Shown: positions 35,989 to 45,510, numbered from the stretch's first letter. The stretch is DNA of 64,000 nt from Parerythrobacter_A sp963838735 (GCA_963838735.1 CAWISG010000002.1:274185-338184); one strand, 5' to 3'. The notes: a model not told the origin generated them from the letters alone. Program-made: numbers and translations.

Positions 35989-36516
35989 TCAGTCGTCGCT
36001 GTCCAGCGCCGCGATCAGCGCCTTGGAGAATGCCGGAATATCGTCCGGATTGCGGCTGGTGATGAGGTTTCCATCCTCGGCCACTTCCTCGTCCACGACT
36101 TCCGCGCCTGCATTGGTCAGGTCGGTTCGGATCGACGGCCAGCTGGTCACGGTCTTGCCATCGACGATGTCCGCTTCGGCCAGCAGCCAGGGCGCGTGGC
36201 AGATTGCGGCGATAGGTTTGTCCGCCGCGTCGAAATCCCGGATGAGGGCGATGGCGGTGTCTTCCATGCGCAGCACGTCGGGGTTCATCTGTCCGCCGGG
36301 CAGCAACAGACCGTCGTAATCGGCGGCATTCACTTCCTCCAGCGTAAGGTCGACTGACACGCTTTCACCCCAGTCGCCATCGTCCCAGCCTTTGATTTCA
36401 CCCTCTTCGATGCTGGCAAGCGTGGTTTCGATACCGGCATCGTGCAGCGCCTGGCGCGGGTCCAGCAGTTCGGACTGTTCGAAGCCGTCGGTGGCCATGA
36501 TGAGTACGCGGGTCAT
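35989..36516 (-). CDS. DJ-1/PfpI family protein
   Basis: The 175-residue protein is a class I glutamine-amidotransferase-like member of the DJ-1/PfpI group. It has DYDGLLLPGG and the nucleophile elbow AAICHAPW with Cys106 and His107. Family members act as deglycases, proteases or stress proteins; the exact activity is not predictable. CAAGGAAC precedes the ATG at 36516. It is divergent from parC. Confidence 0.92.
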   Translation of the reverse strand: MTRVLIMATDGFEQSELLDPRQALHDAGIETTLASIEEGEIKGWDDGDWGESVSVDLTLEEVNAADYDGLLLPGGQMNPDVLRMEDTAIALIRDFDAADKPIAAICHAPWLLAEADIVDGKTVTSWPSIRTDLTNAGAEVVDEEVAEDGNLITSRNPDDIPAFSKALIAALDSDD

Positions 36517-36616
36517 GTCGGTGTTCCTTGTGGTTGGTGTCTGGCGTGTCGAACGCATGGGGAAAGCGTCGGTTTCCACTCTTCTAGCGAGGCGCACACG
36601 GTGTTAGGGGCGCGTC

Positions 36617-38932
36617 ATGGTCGCGAAGGATGAGCGCAAGGGGGCGGACCCGTCCAGGGATCTGGTGGTGGATGCGCCGTTCGATGCGGCGTTGTCCGAA
36701 CGCTATCTGGTCTATGCGCTGTCCACTATTACGGCACGCAGCCTGCCCGACCTGCGTGACGGGCTGAAGCCGGTCCATCGCCGCCTGTTGTGGACGATGC
36801 GGCAGCTGCGGCTGGACCCGACCAACGCCTTCAAGAAAAGCGCCCGCGTGGTGGGCGAGGTGATCGGCAAATACCATCCGCATGGCGATACCGCCGCCTA
36901 CGATGCGATGGTGCGGTTGGCGCAGGATTTCGCGCTGCGTTATCCGCTAGTGGAGGGGCAGGGGAATTTCGGCAATATCGATGGCGATAACGCCGCCGCC
37001 TACCGCTATACCGAAGCGCGCCTGACCAGGACCGCCATGCGCCTGATGGACGGACTGGACGCGGGCACGGTCGATTTCATCCCGACCTACAATGGGGAGG
37101 AGGAGGAGCCGGCGTTATTTCCCGGCCTGTTCCCCAACCTGCTGGCCAACGGTGCCAGCGGCATCGCGGTGGGGATGGCGACCAATATTCCCAGTCACAA
37201 TGTTGCCGAGATCGTCGACGCAACGCTGGCGCTGATCGACGATCCGCAGGTTGAGCATGCGCGTCTGATGGAGCTGTTCCACGGACCCGACCTGCCGACC
37301 GGCGGCCTCATCGTGGACAGCGCCGAGAGTATTTCGAAGGCTTATGAGACAGGGCGCGGCGCGTTCCGGATGCGGGCGCGCTTTGCGTCGAACGAGGCCA
37401 AGGCTCGGGCCGACCGAGAGGCCGGTATCGAGCGGCTGGGCGGCGGGCAGTGGCAGCTGGTCGTGTCCGAGATGCCCTATCAGGTCAGCAAGGGGCGGCT
37501 GATCGAACAGATCGCCGCGCTTATCGGCGACCGCAAGCTGCCCATTCTGGACGACGTGCGCGACGAAAGCGACGAGGCGATCCGCATCGTTCTCGTCCCG
37601 CGCAGCCGCAATGTCGATCCGGAACTGCTCAAGGAATCGCTTTACAAGCTGACCGATCTGGAAACCCGGTTCAGCCTTAACCTCAACGTGCTGGACGCCA
37701 CGCGCACGCCGATGGTGATGGGCCTGAAGGAAGTGCTGGCGAACTGGGTCGCGGCGCAGATCGACATCCTGCAACGTCGCAGCCAACACCGGCTGGAAAA
37801 GATCGCGGCACGGCTGGAACTGGTCGAAGGCTATATCGCCGCTTTCCTCAACCTCGACCGCGTGATCGAGATTATCCGCACTACGGACGAACCCAAACCG
37901 CTGCTGACGGCCGAGTTCGATTTGACCGACCGGCAGGCCGAAGCGATCCTGAACATGCGGCTGCGGTCCCTGCGCAAGCTGGAGGAGATGGAGCTACGCG
38001 CCGAGAAGGACGCGCTGCTGAAGGAACAGGCCGCGCTGGAATTGCTGCTGTCCTCGCCCGCCCGCCAGCGTACCAGGCTGAAGCGCGACCTGGTCGCCCT
38101 GCGCAAGGAATATGCCGAGGATACCGCACTGGGTGCGCGGCGCACCACGATCGCCGAAGCGACGCCGACCGTCGAATTCAGTATGGATGCCATGATCGAG
38201 AAGGAGCCGGTCACGATCGTCCTGTCGCAAAAAGGCTGGATCCGTGCGGCGAAAGGGCATGTCGAGCTGGACGCCACACAGGACGGGCGCGGCGATTTCA
38301 AATACAAGGAGGGCGATGCGCCCGCCTTCGCGCTGCACGCGCATACCACGGACAAGCTGCTGGTCGCAGCGGCGAACGGGCGGTTTTATACGCTGGGCGC
38401 GGACGGATTGCCTGGCGCGCGCGGGTTCGGTGAACCGGTCCGCACAATGGTCGATATCCCGTCCGACGCAGGTGTCGAAGCGATGCTGCTGCACCGCCCC
38501 GGCACGCGCATCCTGCTCGCGGCAAGCACCGGCAAGGGCTTCCTTGCGCTGTCGGACGCTCTGATCGCAGAAACGCGAAAGGGGCGGCAGGTCGTGAACC
38601 TGAAAGGTGGCGCAACGCTGCGCGCGGTTCGCCCGGTCGAGAACGCACACGACCACATCGCGGCGGTGGGCGACAACCGCAAGCTGGTGGTGTTCCACAT
38701 CGACGAATTGCCCGAAATGGGCCGCGGACAGGGCGTCGTGCTGCAACGCTACAAGGGCGGTGCGTTGTCCGACGCGATGCCATTTACGCTGACCGACGGG
38801 CTGAGCTGGACGATGGGCGGCAAGGGCAAGCGAACGCGCACCGAGACCGATATCTGGCAATGGAAGGCGGCGCGCGGGGCCGCCGGCCGGTTGCCTCCGC
38901 AGGGCTTCCCGCGCGACAACCGGTTCTCGTGA
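36617..38932 (+). CDS. parC: DNA topoisomerase IV subunit A
   Basis: ParC with ParE decatenates daughter chromosomes. The 771-residue protein has RSLPDLRDGLKPVHRRLLWTM, the quinolone-region motif HPHGDTAAYDAM (88-98) and the catalytic Tyr131 in AYRYTEARLT. The C-terminal beta-pinwheel follows from about residue 520. It lacks the GyrA box, which supports ParC over GyrA. At the positions of E. coli Ser80 and Glu84 it has Thr92 and Asp96. Length is normal. Confidence 0.95.
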   Translation: MVAKDERKGADPSRDLVVDAPFDAALSERYLVYALSTITARSLPDLRDGLKPVHRRLLWTMRQLRLDPTNAFKKSARVVGEVIGKYHPHGDTAAYDAMVRLAQDFALRYPLVEGQGNFGNIDGDNAAAYRYTEARLTRTAMRLMDGLDAGTVDFIPTYNGEEEEPALFPGLFPNLLANGASGIAVGMATNIPSHNVAEIVDATLALIDDPQVEHARLMELFHGPDLPTGGLIVDSAESISKAYETGRGAFRMRARFASNEAKARADREAGIERLGGGQWQLVVSEMPYQVSKGRLIEQIAALIGDRKLPILDDVRDESDEAIRIVLVPRSRNVDPELLKESLYKLTDLETRFSLNLNVLDATRTPMVMGLKEVLANWVAAQIDILQRRSQHRLEKIAARLELVEGYIAAFLNLDRVIEIIRTTDEPKPLLTAEFDLTDRQAEAILNMRLRSLRKLEEMELRAEKDALLKEQAALELLLSSPARQRTRLKRDLVALRKEYAEDTALGARRTTIAEATPTVEFSMDAMIEKEPVTIVLSQKGWIRAAKGHVELDATQDGRGDFKYKEGDAPAFALHAHTTDKLLVAAANGRFYTLGADGLPGARGFGEPVRTMVDIPSDAGVEAMLLHRPGTRILLAASTGKGFLALSDALIAETRKGRQVVNLKGGATLRAVRPVENAHDHIAAVGDNRKLVVFHIDELPEMGRGQGVVLQRYKGGALSDAMPFTLTDGLSWTMGGKGKRTRTETDIWQWKAARGAAGRLPPQGFPRDNRFS

Positions 38933-38938
38933 CTTACG

Positions 38939-39451
38939 CTAAAGGCGCTTTGCTTCGCAGATCGTGATCGGGGATTTCTTCGTGTTGGTCGCGCCCGCTT
39001 CCAGAAACAGTGCGAACACGTTCGCCAGATTTTCGGGCGGCAGCGGAGCGAGCTGTTCCAGCAGACGGTCCACCATCGTACAGGCATCAGCATCCATCTC
39101 GCGAGTCACGCCATCGGCGATGGCAGCGCGGCCCAGGCGCAGGATCAGTTCGTTGCCGGGCAGTTTGGTGCCGGACTGTTTCTCCAGCGCGCGCATCGCG
39201 GCGGGCGCATTGCGGCGCGACAGCGGGGTCATCCGTTCGGCAAGGCGCGTGCCGTTGGCCACAAGGTAGGCGGCATTGCCGGACGGCCCGCATCGCGTTG
39301 TGGCGCTGGCGACAAGATCGGGCATCAGATGTGCGACCACCGCACGGCTTTCGGCACGCGACATGCACTTCTGCTGCGCCAGTGCGGTTGCGGGCATGGC
39401 GGCGGTGGCAAGCAGGGCGAGGGCCGGGGCGGCCCAACGGTTCATGTTCAT
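38939..39451 (-). CDS. Small exported protein of unknown function
   Basis: The 170-residue protein has a cleavable signal peptide (WAAPALALLATAAMPATALAQQ) and a mature part with four Cys, one pair around QQKCMSRAE and TTRCGPSG. It is otherwise helical with no known motif I can name. It ends 6 bases from the convergent parC stop. The start at 39451 or 39445 cannot be decided; both lack a strong ribosome site. Confidence 0.7.
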   Translation of the reverse strand: MNMNRWAAPALALLATAAMPATALAQQKCMSRAESRAVVAHLMPDLVASATTRCGPSGNAAYLVANGTRLAERMTPLSRRNAPAAMRALEKQSGTKLPGNELILRLGRAAIADGVTREMDADACTMVDRLLEQLAPLPPENLANVFALFLEAGATNTKKSPITICEAKRL

Positions 39452-39539
39452 AGGGTTTTCGGACTTCTTACAGGTGGTTGGCCTGTCGAATAGGCGGCGG
39501 TGCGTTGCGATGCCCTGAACCGGACCAGCGCCCCGCCGT

Positions 39540-40715
39540 TCAGCTTTCGCGCGCCACCTCGTCCAGCAAGGCCAGCACGCGCGCTCGGTCCGGAAAGCCT
39601 TCCGCAATCCAGCGCGCCTCCACCATCTGCAACAACCGCGCCACGCCCGCGCCGGTGGCCAGCCCGCGCTCCACGATCTCGCCGCCTTTCAGGGGCAGTT
39701 GCGGTGTATCCCAGTTCGTGAGTGCGTTCAGCGAACCATTTGCAAGCAACAGCCGGTCCACCGCCGCCTCGCGCCCTTCGCGATACGCGAGCGCGCGCGG
39801 AGCTTCGGTGTCGTGCGGATTGCGTTCGGCGGCTGTGACTAGGCGCTGGCGCTGCGCCCGCGACAGACGCAGACGCGCGGCGATGGCTTGGGCAACGGGC
39901 GGCAAAGGTGGCAACAGCGCCGCCAGCCTGCGCACCGGATCGCCCGCCACGCGCTCGCGTCGTTCGGCGGCAACGAGCATCGTAAGGACGCCGCTCTCAT
40001 TCATCGTGCTTTCGGGCAGGATAACGCGAAGCACGCCCAGTTCTGCCATGCGCTTGATGACAGGTGCTGGGTCGGGCAGGCCGAGGATCGCGAGCAGCTC
40101 CATCGCCACCCGTTCACGACTGAGACCCTTCAGCGTTTCAGCCAGGTCGGAACAGGCCGTTTCCGCTTCTTCGTCGATCTCCGCCCCGAACCGCGCCTGG
40201 AAACGAAAATAGCGCAGGATGCGCAAATGGTCTTCGCGGATGCGCTGTGCCGCATCGCCGATGAAGCGGACCCTGCGCGCGACAAGATCGTCCAGCCCAC
40301 CGAAGAAGTCGTCCAACTCGCCCGTTTCCGGGTGCACATACAGCGCGTTGATGGTGAAGTCGCGCCGTGCCGCGTCGTCGCGCCAGTCCTGTGCGAATGC
40401 TATGGTTGCACGCCGGCCATCGGTGGCGACATCCTTGCGCAAGGTGGTGACTTCGACAGGACCGTCCGGCAGCACTGCGGTCACCGTGCCGTGCGCGATC
40501 CCGGTGGGCACCGTGCGGATCCCGGCGGCGGTGCACTTCTCGATGACGGTTTCAGGCAAATGCAGCGTCGCCGCGTCCACATCCTTTACCGGCAGGCGCA
40601 GCAACGTGTCGCGCACCGCCCCGCCGACCCAGCGCACGGCGTCCGGTCCCAAAGCAGCAGCCAGCGCCCGGTTGCCGGGCGCATCGAACCAGTCGGCAGG
40701 AGGCAGGATGGTCAT
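39540..40715 (-). CDS. cca: CCA tRNA nucleotidyltransferase/poly(A) polymerase family
   Basis: The 391-residue class II nucleotidyltransferase has the VGGAVRDTLL turn, the metal-binding KDVDAAT and the RRDFTINALY motif, then FIGDAAQRIREDHLRILRYFRFQARFG. It adds or repairs the CCA end of tRNAs; poly(A) polymerase is less likely. It is last in a leftward series after DUF1285 and Nudix genes, an order common in alphaproteobacteria. The tRNA in this window already encodes CCA, so repair may be the main role. Confidence 0.92.
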   Translation of the reverse strand: MTILPPADWFDAPGNRALAAALGPDAVRWVGGAVRDTLLRLPVKDVDAATLHLPETVIEKCTAAGIRTVPTGIAHGTVTAVLPDGPVEVTTLRKDVATDGRRATIAFAQDWRDDAARRDFTINALYVHPETGELDDFFGGLDDLVARRVRFIGDAAQRIREDHLRILRYFRFQARFGAEIDEEAETACSDLAETLKGLSRERVAMELLAILGLPDPAPVIKRMAELGVLRVILPESTMNESGVLTMLVAAERRERVAGDPVRRLAALLPPLPPVAQAIAARLRLSRAQRQRLVTAAERNPHDTEAPRALAYREGREAAVDRLLLANGSLNALTNWDTPQLPLKGGEIVERGLATGAGVARLLQMVEARWIAEGFPDRARVLALLDEVARES

Positions 40716-40737
40716 GCCGCCCGCTTAAACGGACCCG

Positions 40738-41331
40738 TCAGCCGCGCCAAGCCACCCGCCGTGCAAGGTTGGATATGATCGCTGCGGTGACACCCCAGAT
40801 GCGAAATTCGCCGTACTGGAATTCGAGATATTGCCGCATGTCGCCGCGCCAGAATGCCTCGCGTTGCGTCCAGATATCGCATGCGAACAGCGTGGCCAGC
40901 GGCACTTCGAACCATGCTTCGACCTCGCCCGGATTGGCGACCAGTGGCAAGTCGGCAGGGATGACTGCCAGCACCGGCGTGACCACAAAACCGCTACCGG
41001 TCTGGTAGCGGTCGCTCGCGCCAATAATATCGGGCACATCTCGCGGCAGCGACAGCTCTTCCTCCGCCTCTCGCAAGGCGGCGGCGACAGCATTCTCGCC
41101 CGCGTCCAGCTTGCCGCCGGGAAAGGCAACCTGCCCGGGATGGTCGCGCATGTTTTTGCGCCGCTGCGTCAGGATGACGCCGGGTTCGGGGCGGTCGGTA
41201 ACGGCGATCAGGACGGCGGCTTCGGTGGAGCGACCCGGCAGCGCGAAGCGGTCGTCGGTCAGCAGGTCGTCTATCGCCGCTCGGTGCCCTTCCTCGAACA
41301 GGGCGGAGAGCCGGTCGAACAGGCTGTCCAT
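40738..41331 (-). CDS. Nudix hydrolase, CoA pyrophosphatase-like
   Basis: The 197-residue enzyme has a full Nudix box (GGKLDAGENAVAAALREAEEEL, shown in part) with the Glu residues that bind metal. The preceding RRKNMRDHPGQVAFPGG matches the NuCoA group that hydrolyses coenzyme A derivatives. The start at 41331 is the first Met of the family-like N-terminus MDSLFDRLSAL. It lies between DUF1285 (8 bases) and cca (22 bases), so cotranscription is likely. Confidence 0.92.
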   Translation of the reverse strand: MDSLFDRLSALFEEGHRAAIDDLLTDDRFALPGRSTEAAVLIAVTDRPEPGVILTQRRKNMRDHPGQVAFPGGKLDAGENAVAAALREAEEELSLPRDVPDIIGASDRYQTGSGFVVTPVLAVIPADLPLVANPGEVEAWFEVPLATLFACDIWTQREAFWRGDMRQYLEFQYGEFRIWGVTAAIISNLARRVAWRG

Positions 41332-41339
41332 TGCGCGCG

Positions 41340-41888
41340 CTACGGGCGCAGCGAAAAGGTCTGGCCGCTGCTTGCGACTGTCCAGCCGTCGCTGTCCGCA
41401 GCCAGCGCGATATCGGCCAGCTGCGCATAGGTGCTGCGGTTCAGGCGCGCGCGACAGCCGTGGCGCACCGCGAGATACAGCGCGGGCGTATCGGCATCGC
41501 CCGTCGCGGTCAGCGGGTGGTCGGCATCGGCGATGACGAGTTCGTCGGTGTTCAGCCGAAAGGCCAACGCATCGCCTTCGCGTTTCACGTCGACCGCCAT
41601 GAACGCAGCATCCTCGACGTCGATGGACAGCTTCTCGAACGGTGTCATCAGCCAGTGCGCGCCATTGTCGTCGCATGTCAGCAAGCTCGAAAAGGCGCGC
41701 ACCATGCCGGGTCGTGCGATGCGACTGTCGTCGTGGAACCATGTTCCGTCGGCGGCGATACGCATCCGGCTGTCGCCGGTGCGCTCCGGTTTCCAGCCGT
41801 CGATGGCGGGCAGCTTGCGATCGGCGACTTGCTGCGCGATTTCGGACAGGCTCAATGCGGCGAGTTCGGGGGGCGGTTCGTAGGGCAT
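41340..41888 (-). CDS. DUF1285 domain protein
   Basis: The 182-residue soluble protein has the DUF1285 pattern: DGTWFHDDSRIARPGMVRAFSSLL (shown in part), LMTPFEKLSIDVEDAAF and a C-terminal half with ALYLAVRHGCRARLNRSTY. The family is of unknown function and is usually found just before a CoA pyrophosphatase and cca, as here. No membrane segment or signal is seen. Confidence 0.9.
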   Translation of the reverse strand: MPYEPPPELAALSLSEIAQQVADRKLPAIDGWKPERTGDSRMRIAADGTWFHDDSRIARPGMVRAFSSLLTCDDNGAHWLMTPFEKLSIDVEDAAFMAVDVKREGDALAFRLNTDELVIADADHPLTATGDADTPALYLAVRHGCRARLNRSTYAQLADIALAADSDGWTVASSGQTFSLRP

Positions 41889-41912
41889 AGTACGCGCGTT
41901 GGCAGATCGCGG

Positions 41913-42476
41913 TCAGCGCGCCAAGGCTTCCTTGTCTATGCTTGCTTTGCTGTTGCCTACCCACGGGCCGAGCATCCCGGTCGGCGGCAGGATGGCAGGG
42001 TTCGCGGCACGCACCAGCAGGCGCTCGCGTTCGAACGGGCCGGGGCAATGCCAATCCGATGCCGGCGCGCCGGAAAAGCCGAAGAAGCGCCCGTAATAAT
42101 CGGGATCGCCGATGAGGATTTGCGGCAGGGCAGGGCGCTGTTCGGTCGCACTGTCGGCAATCGCGGCCAGCGCCGCCAGCATCAGCGCCTTGCCGAACCC
42201 TTCGCCCTGCCGTTCGGGCAGCACCGCAACGGGGCCGACCATCAGCAACGGATGCGCTCGGCCTTCGGGATCGATCAGGCCGACGGGCCAGAGCTGGATG
42301 GTAGCAACCAGATATTCGTCATCGTCCAGCGCGGCGAAGCTGAGCGAGGGCAGCCATGCCATTCCGGCACGGATGCGATAGGCGGTGCGGGCGTGGCGTT
42401 GCGGGCCGAAGGCACGATCGAGCAATGCTTCGACCATGTCGGGGGCGATGGCTTCGAGGGGGACGACAGTTGCCAA
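41913..42476 (-). CDS. GNAT-family N-acetyltransferase
   Basis: The 187-residue protein has the acetyl-CoA binding motif A (MVGPVAVLPERQGEGFGKALM) and the following YYGRFFGF segment, close to the YhbS group. The substrate is not known. It lies between the DUF1285 gene and the PQQ-dependent dehydrogenase-like gene on the same strand, with spacings of about 25 bases, so the genes may share a transcript. Confidence 0.88.
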   Translation of the reverse strand: MATVVPLEAIAPDMVEALLDRAFGPQRHARTAYRIRAGMAWLPSLSFAALDDDEYLVATIQLWPVGLIDPEGRAHPLLMVGPVAVLPERQGEGFGKALMLAALAAIADSATEQRPALPQILIGDPDYYGRFFGFSGAPASDWHCPGPFERERLLVRAANPAILPPTGMLGPWVGNSKASIDKEALAR

Positions 42477-42502
42477 AGTGGTAGCTGGCCGGGTGCGTTC
42501 GA

Positions 42503-43714
42503 TCAGGTTTTCGGCACCAGCCGCAACAGCTTCCCGCCATCGCCGTCTTCCAGAACATACAACGCGCCGTCGGGTCCGGTCAGCACTTCACGCAAACGCT
42601 CGCCAAAATCGTAGCGGGCCACTTCGCGCGGGACCGTGCCATCCATATCGAGATGGATGAGCGCCTTTGTTTTCAAGCCGGTGATGATTGCGTCGCCGCG
42701 CCAGTCCGCAAACAGGTCGCCATCGTAGAATGTGAAGTCACCCGGTGCGATCACCGGAGTCCAGCCGATGGCAGGTGCCTTGAATTCGGGGCGTGTTGCA
42801 TTGTCGGGAATGTTCTCGCCGTCGTAGTGGATCCCGTCGGACACCACCGGCCAACCATAATTGGCCGACACCTCCACGCGGTTCAGCTCGTCGCCACCCT
42901 TGGGCCCATGCTCCAGATCCCACAACGCGCCATCGGCGTCGAATTGCAGGCCAAGGATATTGCGGTGGCCCCACGACCAGATTTCATCGGCTGGCGCCCC
43001 CTGGGCGGCAAGTGGGTTGCCTGCCGCTGCCGATCCGTCCAGGTTCAGGCGGACGACGGTACCAAGCGTGTTGCCGGTGTCCTGCGCAGGTTCCATCTTC
43101 TGCCGGTCGCCGCTGGCCACGAACAGGTACTGGCCGTCGGGCGAAAAGGCGAGGCGGTGCGAATAATGGCCGCGCCCCGTTACCTTGGGCGCCTGCTTCC
43201 AGATTGTCGCAAGATTCTCGATGGCGCAGGCATCGGCTTCGGCGCAGACCAGGGTGCCCCTGCCGACAACCGCGCCGCGCGTGTCGCCCGATCCGGCTTC
43301 GACCCAGCTCAGATAGATCGTGCGTCGGTCCAGCGTTGCGCTTGTCTCGGAAGCGAGGAAGGCCACATCGCCGAGGCCGCCCTGACCGCCATAGTCGACG
43401 TCGGGCAAGCCGCTGACCGTGCCCGTACGGTCCGTTGCGACATCGACGAATTTCATCGTGCCGGGCTTTTCGGTGATAAATAGCGTTTGCGTGCCGGGCG
43501 CGAAGGCGGCGGCCCAGGGTTCGTCGAACGAACCGTGTTCGGTCACTGCGAACGGGCCAACGGTCCGCGTGTTGGCGGTGCCGGGCGGGGTAGGGGTCGA
43601 GACCGCATCGGCGGAACTGTCCCCGTATGCACCCGACCCGCAGCTTGCCAGCAGGGCAGCAGCGGTGGAAAGCGCGGTGAGGGAAGCAAGCGGGCGGGTG
43701 CGTGAAATGTCCAT
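42503..43714 (-). CDS. PQQ-dependent sugar dehydrogenase-like lipoprotein
   Basis: The 403-residue protein has a lipoprotein signal (LLASC, Cys25) and a six-bladed propeller of the soluble aldose dehydrogenase (Asd/YliI) type. It shows PWAAAFAPG, LGDVAF, GRGHYSHRLAFSPDG, SWGHRNILGLQFD, EHGPKGGDELN and a terminal LYVLEDGDGGKLLRL. PQQ-binding His and Arg are expected in the HYSHR and GHRN segments. It would oxidise sugars in the periplasm if PQQ is available. The start overlaps the start of the divergent rnhB gene. Confidence 0.9.
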   Translation of the reverse strand: MDISRTRPLASLTALSTAAALLASCGSGAYGDSSADAVSTPTPPGTANTRTVGPFAVTEHGSFDEPWAAAFAPGTQTLFITEKPGTMKFVDVATDRTGTVSGLPDVDYGGQGGLGDVAFLASETSATLDRRTIYLSWVEAGSGDTRGAVVGRGTLVCAEADACAIENLATIWKQAPKVTGRGHYSHRLAFSPDGQYLFVASGDRQKMEPAQDTGNTLGTVVRLNLDGSAAAGNPLAAQGAPADEIWSWGHRNILGLQFDADGALWDLEHGPKGGDELNRVEVSANYGWPVVSDGIHYDGENIPDNATRPEFKAPAIGWTPVIAPGDFTFYDGDLFADWRGDAIITGLKTKALIHLDMDGTVPREVARYDFGERLREVLTGPDGALYVLEDGDGGKLLRLVPKT

Positions 43715-44345
43715 GAGTGTAAAAATACCCGAAAGTGGGTTTTGTGCCAAGCGGCGTGGCACACTGGTCATCGGTGTGGACGAAGCGGGGCGCGGTCCGT
43801 TGGCCGGGCCAGTGGTGGCGGGCGCGGTAATCCTGTGTACCACGCCACCCGAAGGGCTCGACGATTCCAAGCGATTGACGGCGAAACGGCGCGCCGCACT
43901 GGATAGTGCCATCCGCGATAGCTGCGCCTGGTCGGTCGGCATTGCCGATGTTGCGGAGATCGACCGCGTGAACATCCTCGTCGCCACGCTGACTGCGATG
44001 ACTCGTGCAGTTGCCGGACTTATGTCGCACCTTCCGGAACGGCAATTCGACATCCTGATAGACGGCACCATGACGCCGCATTCCCGCGTGCCGGAATGGA
44101 CATGGCCCGCCGCCGCTATCGTCGGTGGCGATAGCAGCCAGCCTGCCATTTCCGCTGCCAGCATCGTGGCCAAGGAATGGCGCGACCGGTTGATGCGGGA
44201 GGCAGCACTGGCGCACCCGCATTACGGCTGGGCACGCAACAAGGGCTATGGCACCGCCGAACATCGCGCCGCGTTGGCGGAGCATGGCCCGACCCCACTG
44301 CATCGGCGCAGCTTCGCGCCCCTGTCGCAGATGCGCCTGCTGTAA
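43713..44345 (+). CDS. rnhB: Ribonuclease HII
   Basis: RNase HII cuts RNA in RNA-DNA hybrids and excises single ribonucleotides. The 210-residue protein has VIGVDEAGRGPLAGP with Asp23 and Glu24, LDDSKRLT, the third acid in LIDGT, and the C-terminal SAASIVAKEWRD and HYGWARNKGYGT. The start is at 43713 (or 43707). Either ATG overlaps the start of the divergent dehydrogenase-like gene by a few bases, so the rnhB promoter must lie within that gene. Confidence 0.93.
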   Translation: MSVKIPESGFCAKRRGTLVIGVDEAGRGPLAGPVVAGAVILCTTPPEGLDDSKRLTAKRRAALDSAIRDSCAWSVGIADVAEIDRVNILVATLTAMTRAVAGLMSHLPERQFDILIDGTMTPHSRVPEWTWPAAAIVGGDSSQPAISAASIVAKEWRDRLMREAALAHPHYGWARNKGYGTAEHRAALAEHGPTPLHRRSFAPLSQMRLL

Positions 44346-44427
44346 TCCTCGCAAATCACTTTGCCGTAAACGTGCCGCTTCCATTCATCGCGCGATAGTC
44401 TAGGGCGCGCGGCGAAGGATAAAGACC

Positions 44428-45348
44428 ATGACGGAAGCAATAATCTTCGTGCTGATCGGCCTTGTCGGCCTAAGCGTAGGTGGCGAGTGGCTGGTGACAG
44501 GCGCGGTGGGCATCGCCCAGCGGCTCGGCATATCCAGCCTCGTGACCGGCCTCGTCATTGTCGGGGCGGCCACATCCATGCCTGAAATGGTTGCCAGCGT
44601 TCAGGCAGTGATCGCCGGCTCGCCGGAGATCGCGTGGGGCAACATCGCCGGGTCCAACATCGCCAACTCGCTATTGATCCTGGGCGCGACGGCGGTGGTT
44701 GCGCCGATTATCCTGACCGGGCTGGGGCGGCGCGATGCGGTCGTGGCGCTGATCGTCAGCGTGCTGGTCTTCGCCATCGCGGCGGCGCAGCTGGCGTCGC
44801 CTTTCATCGGTTTTGCGCTGCTGGTGCTGCTGGTCGTCTACATCGTGTGGCGGATGCAGAACCCGCGCCCTGACGATGAGGAGGACCTGGACGAACAGCC
44901 GCCGCTGTGGCGCACGCTGCTGTTCTTCGTCATGGGCCTTGCCGCACTGGTGCTGGGCGGCAAGCTGCTGGTCGATGGTGCAATCGAAATCGCAACCTTC
45001 GCCGGTATTTCGGAAACGGTCATCGGCCTGACCATCGTTGCGATCGGCACCTCGTTGCCCGAACTGGCGGCCAGCATCGCGGCGGCGCTGAAGGGCAAGG
45101 CCGGGCTGGCAGTCGGCAATGTGGTCGGCTCCAACATCTACAACCTGTTGCTGATCGGCGGCGTGACGATGAGCATCGCGCCGTTCCCTGTCCCGCGCGA
45201 ACTGGTCGATATGGAATTGCCGCTGGTGGCGGGCACAGCGTTGCTGATCCTGCTGCTGTGTTTCTTCGCGCCGCGCATCTCGCGCTGGATGGGCGCAGTG
45301 CTGCTGGCGGGGTTCGCCGCGTTCAATATCGTGCTGTTCGTCCAATAA
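44428..45348 (+). CDS. Calcium/sodium:proton exchanger, CaCA family (YrbG type)
   Basis: The 306-residue inner-membrane protein has about ten helices and the two alpha repeats of the family. The first repeat reads GAATSMPEMVAS (from residue 46) with GNIAGSNIANSLLI, and the second GTSLPELAAS with GNVVGSNIYNLLLIGG. The Glu residues in the PE pairs bind calcium in studied homologues. A central acidic loop (PDDEEDLDEQ) joins the halves. The true ion is not known. It lies between rnhB and ccrM. Confidence 0.92.
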   Translation: MTEAIIFVLIGLVGLSVGGEWLVTGAVGIAQRLGISSLVTGLVIVGAATSMPEMVASVQAVIAGSPEIAWGNIAGSNIANSLLILGATAVVAPIILTGLGRRDAVVALIVSVLVFAIAAAQLASPFIGFALLVLLVVYIVWRMQNPRPDDEEDLDEQPPLWRTLLFFVMGLAALVLGGKLLVDGAIEIATFAGISETVIGLTIVAIGTSLPELAASIAAALKGKAGLAVGNVVGSNIYNLLLIGGVTMSIAPFPVPRELVDMELPLVAGTALLILLLCFFAPRISRWMGAVLLAGFAAFNIVLFVQ

Positions 45349-45359
45349 GCGCCAGGGCT

Positions 45360-45510
45360 GAGTCTTCGGTGCAACACCGCATGATATAGCGGTTGCGACG
45401 AAGGCGGGACTCCACATGTCGTGCCGGACCGCCTTTGTTCCGGTGCGTCCTGTCGGGCCGATTGGCGAGCGTACGGACCTGCGCCCTTGACGCGGAGCCC
45501 CTATGGACTC
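45360..45510. promoter_or_regulatory. Three GANTC sites upstream of ccrM
   Basis: GAGTC at 45360-45364 and GACTC at 45408-45412 and 45506-45510 lie within 185 bases before the ccrM start. GANTC is the CcrM target. In Caulobacter the ccrM promoter is itself controlled by its methylation state, so these could do the same. About 0.6 sites are expected here by chance. Confidence 0.4.

Noticed and set aside
41331..42614. A 427-codon rightward frame across the DUF1285 and GNAT genes
   Set aside because: It crosses two recognised leftward genes and has no motif or ribosome site.
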